Below, piece after piece: positions 58,501-64,000 of a stretch of 64,000 bases of DNA (its first letter is position 1; each line of letters opens with the position of its first letter). The position numbers and the translations under genes were made by a program. Below the pieces are notes generated by a model. It did not search any database, was not told where the DNA came from, and saw only the letters and a program-made list of their open reading frames with translations. Origin of the DNA: Dactylorhiza incarnata (Eukaryota > Streptophyta > Magnoliopsida > Asparagales > Orchidaceae); NCBI GenBank assembly GCA_033032865.1, contig JAWHQI010000306.1, forward strand, positions 1,674,001-1,738,000, given 5' to 3'.

Positions 58501-60152
58501 TGTCACCCCCGTCGAATGTCGCCGCCCGCACGGGGGCCCGTGCCCTGTCACTCGTACTATATAAAGGAATATCTAAAATCTATAATACCTTACCGTTGAC
58601 CAGTCACACCTACCATTTTGTTTTTGAAAACAGTGAATTAAATTAAAAACTGTAGGTCATTTTAATTTAAATTCAAACTAATATAATATATTTCCAGATT
58701 GCGGCATTTTTACTATGGATATCGATTGACTCAAGGAGGTCTATCTAACGACATATTGATCTCTATCTAACGACATATTGATCTCTAAGATCCGACGTTT
58801 GATAAATCATGTAGAAACTAAAACATCAATTAAATCAACGTATATTTATACGGGCAGCTTTGCACGGGCTCCGCTCGTGCTTGCTGCTCTCGGCCTCTTG
58901 GGTGCGACCGTATTCGATTACGACAGTCTCCCGGCCCCATGTCGCTACCGCCACTCGCGGACCCCGGAGCACTGTACCATGGATGGCGTTTCACTTAGTC
59001 CCTTGTGCTCCGGAGTCCGCGAGTGGCGGTAGCAATGTGGGGGCCTGGCGACTGTCGTGACCGACTATGGTCGCACCCGAGAGTTGGGACCACGGACGGA
59101 GCTTCTCGTGTGTGTGTGTGTGTGTGTTCAAATATTGATGAGAGAAATCTATTCTTTTTGATTTTTTTTTTTTTAAAATTTTATGAGATTAACTCAATTT
59201 CTATTAAATTTTGTGTTGAGCGGCAGGGCACTCGTGTTCTATAAACATAAAAACGTTTTCCTATAAAATATTTTGCATTTAATTAAAAATTACTTGCAAT
59301 ATGTAGGCAAATTTGCAGTATGTCTAATAATTGTTATAAATTTTTTAATCAGTTAAATAATTATAAACAAATTTCATATTTTATAACATTATCAATATTC
59401 AACACCGGTTCAACCGGACCTTGAACCCTCTTTCCCCGGTTTAGGCCCCGTTCGGCACGGCGGCGGTGGTTGTGAATTGTCGTTCGTGAACGCCTGACCT
59501 CACCTAAGGAACTTCATCCACTTTTATGCTCAAAACTAGTTTTCTTTTCTTGGCGGCGGTCATAACCATTGTCTTGCCAAACATGCATTCTATGATGATG
59601 TCGTTTTTTGTCCAAACTCACCGGAGCAAAAAAGCCGTGCCAAACCTTTAAGGCGGAACGCTTCCTTACCGATGCACTTTTACATCCCACAGCTTCGGCA
59701 TATCACTTAGCCACGTTCATCTTCGGCGCAAGAGCGCTCGATCAGTGAGCTATTACGCACTCTTTCAAGGGTGGCTGCTTCTAGGCAAACCTCCTGTCTG
59801 TCTCTGCACCCCTACCTCCTTTATCACTGAGCGGTCATTTAGGGGTCTTAGCTGGTGATCCGTTTTTTTTTAAATCTCTCGGAGCCTTAATATCTGGTCA
59901 GGCTCTGAGTACCTTGCTTTTATTTGTGTTTTCAGGTGCAGCGTTGTTCCAGTTGTGGCTGAGATAGACAGGATTGTGAGGCCAGGCGGCAAGCTGATAG
60001 TCAGGGATGAACCTGCTGTCACCAAAGAAATTGAAACCCTTCTGAAATCTTTGCACTGGGAGGTCAACTCGACCTTCTCCGATGAAAATACGGGGATCCT
60101 GCTCGCGGAAAAATCATTTTGGCGGCCTCAGAAATTTTCTTCTTCATCCTGA
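46547..60152 (+). CDS. Putative PMT-type methyltransferase (DUF248, PMT24-27-like), 8 exons
   Basis: Exons: 46547-47602, 47676-47825, 51726-51996, 52083-52193, 52956-53130, 56883-57155, 57285-57479, 59936-60152. All introns are GT-AG, phases join cleanly and the sum is 815 codons plus stop. Residues 1-25 are basic and Ser-rich and 26-45 form one membrane anchor (type II). About 50-285 is a Gln/Glu/Asp-rich stem. From W288 ([17 protein letters not shown]) the methyltransferase region starts. The SAM-binding motif [16 protein letters not shown] is at about 415-430, then [47 protein letters not shown] and [16 protein letters not shown]. The acidic stem and length fit the PMT24-27 group. Relatives reside in the Golgi and are thought to methylate pectin; substrate here is inferred. 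The ATG at 46547 is chosen because it gives the family-like [12 protein letters not shown] start. Confidence 0.93.
47915..48136 (+). mobile_element. Harbinger/Tourist-type MITE, copy 1
   Basis: Ends GGCTCCGTTTGGCGCG and CGCGCCAAACGAAGCC form a TIR. TTA flanks both sides (47912-47914, 48137-48139). Internal TTTGCTCCGGTGAGTTTGGA is shared with copies at 59450-59650 and 61828-61990. Confidence 0.88.
49250..51593 (-). mobile_element. Gag-only LTR retrotransposon (TR-GAG-like) in intron 2
   Basis: LTRs 49250-49530 and 51361-51593 share TGTTATGTGCTCG and CCCATAACA ends. On the minus strand the primer site region CTGGGTATCAGAGC follows the right LTR (about 51341-51356, one extra G) and the purine-rich GCACGGCGGGAGAG precedes the left LTR. 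Between them only gag is recognisable. Flanking 5-mers (GTATA and TTATC) do not match, so the duplication is eroded or the ends are shifted. Elements with LTRs and gag only are known in plants and need partners to move. Confidence 0.82.
49560..50607 (-). pseudogene. Gag of the intronic element, with zinc-knuckle remnant
   Basis: The minus strand starts near 50607 with an N-terminal region carrying a Glu/Arg-rich helix ([16 protein letters not shown]). Frames then give [17 protein letters not shown] and [17 protein letters not shown] (about 50100-50200), [16 protein letters not shown] (about 49870-49910) and a knuckle-like [13 protein letters not shown] (about 49640-49680). Several frame changes and stops break it. 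It is a gypsy-style gag; nothing of protease or RT follows. Confidence 0.7.
52194..52955 (+). other. Intron 4 of the methyltransferase gene
   Basis: 762 bp, GTAATTT to TTATTTCAG. AT-rich with one GC-richer patch near 52540-52640 (TTGGCGATCCTCGAGC). No clear transposon ends. Confidence 0.75.
53568..55563 (+). mobile_element. Non-autonomous copia-type LTR element in intron 5
   Basis: LTRs 53568-53890 and 55211-55563 begin TGTTAT(C/G)(A/G)GCCTCGAGCACCGG and end CATAACA. A perfect primer site TGGTATCAGAGC is at 53894-53905. A polypurine tract GGCCGGGGGAGA precedes the 3' LTR. The 3' LTR has an extra copy of TTGTCTTTTATTAGTATTG. The 1.3-kb interior is cytosine-rich and has no gag or pol motif. 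Flanks CCGCC and CCGTT agree at three of five bases. It belongs to the same family as the solo LTR at 8427. Confidence 0.85.
53894..53905 (+). other. Primer binding site (tRNA-iMet)
   Basis: TGGTATCAGAGC, three bases after the 5' LTR end. Confidence 0.9.
56176..56361. mobile_element. Harbinger-type MITE in intron 5
   Basis: The right end reversed is GGCTCTGTTTGGCGAG; the left end is GTCTATATTTGGATGAG. TAA lies on both sides (56173-56175, 56362-56364). The interior is GC-rich, with GGATTCGCCG and GGATCCGCGGACTCCGG. Ends are eroded, so the call is moderate. Confidence 0.65.
58432..58545. repeat. CCGAATGTC(G/A)CC short tandem repeats
   Basis: Five or six imperfect units of 17-20 bp in a GC-rich island within AT-rich intron DNA. 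Confidence 0.75.
58868..59115. repeat. Long inverted repeat (arms about 105 bp, loop about 33 bp)
   Basis: Left arm 58868-58972 and right arm 59006-59115 pair along most of their length. Blocks GCTACCGCCACTCGCGGA, CCGGAGCAC, CGACAGTC and GGGTGCGACC each appear in the reverse complement on the other side, with scattered mismatches. The loop holds CCATGGATGGCG. Transcribed as part of intron 7, it would fold into a strong hairpin. Confidence 0.88.
59450..59650 (-). mobile_element. Harbinger/Tourist-type MITE, copy 2 (inverted)
   Basis: It starts GGCCCCGTTCGGCACGG after TTA and ends near GCCGTGCCAAACCTTTAA. Reversed, TTTTTTGCTCCGGTGAGTTTGG matches copy 1. The right TIR has lost a few bases. Confidence 0.75.
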
Positions 60153-60337
60153 CCGTCCATCAGTTAAGTGAATGGTTTGTCCTAGTTCAACTATTTTTAG
60201 ACCCTCTTCTCTCATTTCTGCTATTTAATATTTTGTTATATTTTTTATAATGGATATAACTCCCCATAGAATGATTTTTGAAATCTTGCCGAAAATATTA
60301 TTTAAAATCTTGACATTCATGACATGATATTTATATG
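60153..60337 (+). other. Probable 3' UTR of the methyltransferase gene
   Basis: AT-rich tail after the TGA. No canonical AATAAA; TTTAATATTTTG and TTTATAATGG around 60225-60255 may serve as weak signals. Confidence 0.35.
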
Positions 60338-60415
60338 ATGAAGGCGAAAATGCAGGGACCCTTCCCCGGACCCCGCGGGGATGCTTTGTTCACCGTGCTG
60401 CCTCTTATTTTTGCC
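60338..60415 (+). mobile_element. Truncated Au-like SINE (3' part)
   Basis: AAAATGCAGGGACCCTTCCCC then GGACCCCGCGGGGATGCTTTG and GTGCTGCCTCTTA match the 3' third of the SINE at 3468-3647. The tRNA-like head is absent, and the CTCGCTGCGCGGGA block is shortened. Confidence 0.75.
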
Positions 60416-60825
60416 CATGCATAAATATGTCAAGGTTAAAAAATTGTATTTTTTTGGCAAAATTTTGAGAATCTTGAGGATTTCTTTATGAATCCTTAAA
60501 AAAATATTATCTTTTTTATGAAAAAGAATGATACTATGGGGGAGTTCAAAAAAAAAAAACTCTAGTTTGCTAGAGGATAGATTTTGATATGAAAGCATAT
60601 CATATTTTACCATGCTAGAGTGTAATATATCACTGCTATTCCAGAGTATTGATTAATTAATATTTGCTGCTGCCAAAGGTGTATTCTTAAGAAATGCTGC
60701 TGTTGACTATGGAAATTCTTGAATGAAATGATGTTTATTTAGCAAGAATGGAGTACTGTCACTGTGATTTTTTTCACAAGGCATAAGCATTTTTTTGGAT
60801 AAAATTAGGAATAATGTATCAGGGA

Positions 60826-61102
60826 TAAGACATGAGAAGATGTGAGAAGCTCGCTAGGATGGTTTGGACACGTACAAAGGAGACCATTAGAGGCACCTGT
60901 TAGGCGTTGTGAGAGGCTAGTCACTAGGCATGTTAAACGGTGGGAGGGGTAGACCAATAAAGACTTGGAATAAAACTATAAAACATGTTGTATTTAGGCA
61001 TTAGTGAGATTATGATTAAAGATAGGGCACAATGACGACAAATGATCCATATAGCTGACCCCACTATAGTGGGATAAAGGCTCGAGTGTTGTTATTGTTG
61101 TA
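60826..61102 (+). mobile_element. 3' end of an L1-type LINE
   Basis: Broken frames encode LGWFGHVQRRPLEAPVRRCE, then a TWNETIKK-like trace and a HIADPT segment (ATAGCTGACCCCACTATAGTG). This is the usual C-terminus of plant LINE reverse transcriptases, ending in a TTGTTATTGTTGT tail. Only the last 280 bp is present, as expected from 5' truncation on insertion. Confidence 0.7.
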
Positions 61103-61827
61103 TAGGCATTTTTTTGGAGGGTAACATATGGTTTAGCTGTATGGGGGTGTTAATGCAACTCTTGTAATTTATGGTTTGAAAAATAGAAGCGGAGAGTTGC
61201 AAGGTGCGGGCGTCGGTTTGTAGATTTTACGCTAGTCGGATGTTCGCTTGTAGAGGAATTGTGCGAGTTTAGGGTTCTTAGTAGCTGCTGCTGCTTCTTC
61301 AGCTTTTTCTTGAAGACTATCGTGGAGCAATATGTTGATGCCTGGCTAAAGAATTCAAATGATTTGTTGTTTGGGCGATTTCACCTCAGCCATTTTATAA
61401 AGAGGGATTTCATGGAGTTGCTGAGGGGAATTAAAATCTCCCACATTGGTCTTCCGATGATGATTGCCCGAGACAAGGGGATCATATCGATGAATTTTCA
61501 CCCGCAACTATTTTGGGAGGACGAGAAGCGGCTTCCCCAAAATTTATGGTTTTTATTGCGATGACGATGTGAGGCCATTGGCAAAGATTCGCCGATTGGA
61601 TTGTCTAGCAATTTCAAAATGATAGGAAGAAGCTCTTGAAAATTGAGGATTCTATAAATTTGTTTCCGGCACGACACTGTAATGTCGATTTTTCTTAACT
61701 CTGACAATCTGATCGATGACCCTTGACTGCCAGAAGAAGAAACTTCAAAATTTGGGGAGATGGGTTTTGTTTATTTTTTCGTCGCCCGCCTCCCCTCAGC
61801 TCGTCTGGAGATCTAATTTTTGAAGCC
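61103..61827. other. Intergenic stretch with an unassigned frame
   Basis: A 101-codon plus-strand frame (61259-61564) starts inside GTGCGAGTTTAGGG and contains VEQYVDAWLKNSNDLLFG. I do not recognise it, and it has no clear partner exon. It may be a decayed gene fragment. Confidence 0.3.
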
Positions 61828-61990
61828 TAAGGGTTCGTTTTCCATGTAGTTTTTGCTCTAGTGAGTTTGGATATTGACTGCCACCAAGAAAATAAATAAA
61901 TTTTGAACAAAAAAGTGGTTGGAGTTTCTTAGGTGAGGTCAGGCGTTCACGAATGTCGTTTCATTCGCTCATCATCATGGTGCAATTTGG
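61828..61990 (+). mobile_element. MITE copy 3, diverged
   Basis: GGGTTCGTTTTCCATG, TTTTTGCTCTAGTGAGTTTGG, TTCTTAGGTGAGGTCAGGCG and TTCACGAATGTCG follow the order of copies 1 and 2. The right end is poorly kept (GGTGCAATTTGG). Confidence 0.65.
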
Positions 61991-62334
61991 ATAATTAATA
62001 GTTTAAAATAAAGAGACGTTCAGAGGCAATTGGAGTGGAATTTAAATTAAGGAATGAAACATGAGGGGGAGTTATCAAAGACCCAAATTGAAATAATATG
62101 AAAGATAATTATGCTAATTCCCAAAGAAAATTTGGATAATTAGTAGTTTAAAATAATGATAAAACTGATCACAAATTATATTATGATCGACAGTAATCTT
62201 GTAAAGTTTAGACTAACAAAAAAACCAATGAAAAACTAAAATCTTGTCATTTGAAAACAAAATTGAAAGTACATTAAATCCAACCAAAAGACTTAACACA
62301 ATGACTACTAGGCCCAAAACCAATAAAACCACAC
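61991..62334. other. AT-rich intergenic DNA between convergent genes
   Basis: No gene. GAAAATTTGGATAATTAGTAGTTTAAAATA near 62126 repeats a motif at 61986, a small local duplication. Confidence 0.4.
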
Positions 62335-62340
62335 TTTATT
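62335..62340 (-). terminator. Polyadenylation signal of the endoglucanase gene
   Basis: The minus strand reads AAGAATAAAGTGTGG, with AATAAA about 80 bp after the stop codon and a GT-rich stretch (GTGTGGTTTTATTGGTTTTGG) just beyond. Confidence 0.55.
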
Positions 62341-62420
62341 CTTATATATATATATATAGACACCACTATCTACATGTGGTCAATCTTTTCAATAATTTTA
62401 ACAAAATATATATTAAGTAT

Positions 62421-64000
62421 CTAAATATCAGGGTTAGCAACAAAATATGCCAACACCCCAACTAATGGAGCATTGATGTAAGTAGTAGGTTCCGATTTAC
62501 GAAAATCGGCTCGATCATCGTCGTAAACATCATCTTCTCCCGGCCCACCCACTATTGCTCCAATCAAAAGGTTAGAGTTAGGGTTTGGCGAGTTGAAGTA
62601 AACGGATCCATCCTTGCACGCAATGAATTGCGGGTGGCTTTTGATCGATGGAAGCGACGAGCCTCGGTGGTGAATTCGAAGTGGAAATCTATCCCCGTAC
62701 CCAACCATGTACGACATCTTGGCCGGGTTGTCCCCCAATATATAATCGACCTATTATTCAACAAAATTCACGAGTGTTAGTCCACGATTATAAATTAGAA
62801 CTCACAAAATTTAATTCTAGATGAACAAAAGTCAAGTTGAAATTCCTAATGTATGTATCTTGCTAATTATAGAAGTTATTTTGCTATATGAAGTTGAAGG
62901 GGAGAAATAAATTTTTACTCTACTTTGCTTCCATTGAGATCTAAAATGTCAATAGAATTATTGTGTTTTCAAATGTTATGAGAATTAGTAATATTTATGA
63001 TAATTAGCAAATTCAAATGTAAAACAAATAAATTATTGAATTTCATCATTTTGCATTTGATTGCGACAATTTTGTTATTTTTTCTTCATTGTAACAAATT
63101 CAAGAGAAAAATATCACACGTTCGGCTAGAATTGAAAAGCTCCCACATTTGTCGGAGAAAACAACAAAATTGCATAAACTAGAGAACGAAAAAGAATTTA
63201 CACGATTCGAGAATTTTATTGAATTTTCTATTATTTCTCGCGCAACTCAAGCATGATTAAAAATTACTAAAATACCCTTGCAGTATTGCATTTGATGTTT
63301 TGTGACACCCATGGAAAGTATTCAAATGCATAGGGTGGGTTTGCAATTGTTCACTTAGTTATAACATTAGCTTAAAAATGACCAAATTAAGTATCATATA
63401 AATTGACAATATAGTAATTTTTCTATCTTTTTCTAACTATTAATGGTTAAACTGCAAATAATACTTGAAACCTATAATTTCTAAGAGCACAATAACAAAA
63501 AAAAATACTTAATTTAAAGAAGAAAAGTACCTGTTTTTTGGCTTGAGCCCTAAGGGAAGTGGGACTAATAAGAATGTTCCCACAATTAACATATTGTGAT
63601 GTCTTGGAGAGGTAATTGGCATAGGTTAGAAGAAGGAAGGCGATTGAAGTCACATGTTGCATGTTACTTCCGCCCTGCTTGTAAATGAGTCCGCCCTTCG
63701 TATACTCAATGTGAGAGGATGAAGATTCTGGCACCAGCGTGCACATAAAACTGTCCGCCGACTCTTTATACGATTGCAGAGAGAATACTTTCCCGTCCAA
63801 AAATTCCTGAAAATCAACTTCAATTTTGTTTATAATAAAAAAGAGTAAAATAGGAAACCGTGCGAGATTCATGGAGCAAATCATTCCGACTAACGGAGCG
63901 AATTAATAAGTCAAACTCGGCGATGGTTAGGCGAACGCAAACCTTGGAGACGAGAACATTGAGGCCGGCATGCTTGTTGTCCCACCCAAATTCATTGATG
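62421..64000 (-). CDS. Endo-beta-1,4-glucanase, glycosyl hydrolase family 9, last three exons (partial)
   Basis: Exons on the minus strand: (beyond 64000)-63943, 63806-63531 and 62750-62421, joined by GT-AG introns in phase 0. The first carries [19 protein letters not shown]. The second has [20 protein letters not shown] and [20 protein letters not shown]. The third has [19 protein letters not shown], the GH9 histidine signature [10 protein letters not shown], and [21 protein letters not shown], which holds the conserved Asp pair and catalytic Glu. It ends 12 residues later (YFVANPDI), so there is no C-terminal cellulose-binding domain, as in the B class. GH9B enzymes are secreted and cut beta-1,4-glucans of the wall. 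The [16 protein letters not shown] segment has a shortened loop relative to typical members. Confidence 0.93.
62751..63530 (-). other. Intron of the endoglucanase gene
   Basis: 780 bp, AT-rich, minus-strand GTACTTTTC to TGAATAATAG. No transposon ends recognised. Confidence 0.85.

Larger units (their letters stand above)
57480..59935 (+). other. Intron 7 of the methyltransferase gene (2.46 kb)
   Basis: It starts GTAAGC and ends TGTTTTCAG. It contains AT-rich DNA, a CCGAATGTCGCC-type short repeat (58432-58545), a 22-bp direct duplication ATCTAACGACATATTGATCT (about 58741-58786), a long inverted repeat (58868-59115), a (GT)n run (59109-59127) and MITE copy 2 (59450-59650). Confidence 0.85.

Noticed and set aside
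58868..59115. A microRNA gene
   Set aside because: The arms are far longer and more complete than usual for MIR precursors, and there is no evidence of a processed product. I kept it only as an inverted repeat.

Overview
This window is plant nuclear DNA, from a flowering plant with a repeat-rich genome. I lean towards a monocot but cannot prove it. The reasons are two spliced plant genes with standard GT-AG introns, plant-type LTR retrotransposons with initiator-methionine tRNA primer sites, PIF/Harbinger and hAT elements with target-site duplications, and an Au-like SINE. There is no bacterial, organellar or viral gene set and no CRISPR array.

Layout. (1) 1-7.7 kb: the 5' end of a minus-strand Ty3/gypsy element (gag plus a 2.25-kb LTR inflated by about 33 copies of a 49-bp GC-rich unit). 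Its LTR ends inside a decayed PIF/Harbinger transposon, which also carries a full-length SINE. A non-autonomous relative with intact TIRs and TAA duplications (6422-7722) lies next to it. (2) 8.4-12.1 kb: a solo LTR with a perfect duplication, then a non-autonomous copia-type element holding a nested hAT element. (3) 12.8-13.75 kb: two gene fragments, a first exon of a cysteine-containing plant family and a frameshifted PPR tail. (4) 13.75-22.8 kb: a decayed Tat-like gypsy element with minus-strand pol, plus-strand extra ORFs and an 85-bp tandem array. (5) 22.84-29.26 kb: a complete Sirevirus-like copia element with a CACTT duplication but most of pol missing. (6) 29.3-40.7 kb: LTR-type non-coding DNA and a satellite-like array split by a 5.27-kb TG...CA element with a CTAGT duplication. 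(7) 41-45.4 kb: retroelement fragments (LTR, gag, RT).

The two real genes are at the right. A putative PMT-type methyltransferase (DUF248, PMT24-27-like) occupies 46547-60152 on the plus strand in eight exons. The exons join in phase to 815 residues. Introns 2, 5 and 7 are swollen by transposons: a gag-only LTR element, a non-autonomous copia-type element, MITEs and a long inverted repeat. It faces, tail to tail, the last three exons of a glycosyl hydrolase family 9 endo-beta-1,4-glucanase (62421 to beyond 64000, minus strand). Both families act on cell-wall polysaccharides, but the neighbourhood alone does not show a functional link.

The most unusual material is structural: U3 regions of unrelated LTR elements filled with dyad-symmetric repeat arrays, layered insertions whose order can be read from target duplications, and a hairpin with arms of about 100 bp in the last intron of the methyltransferase gene.
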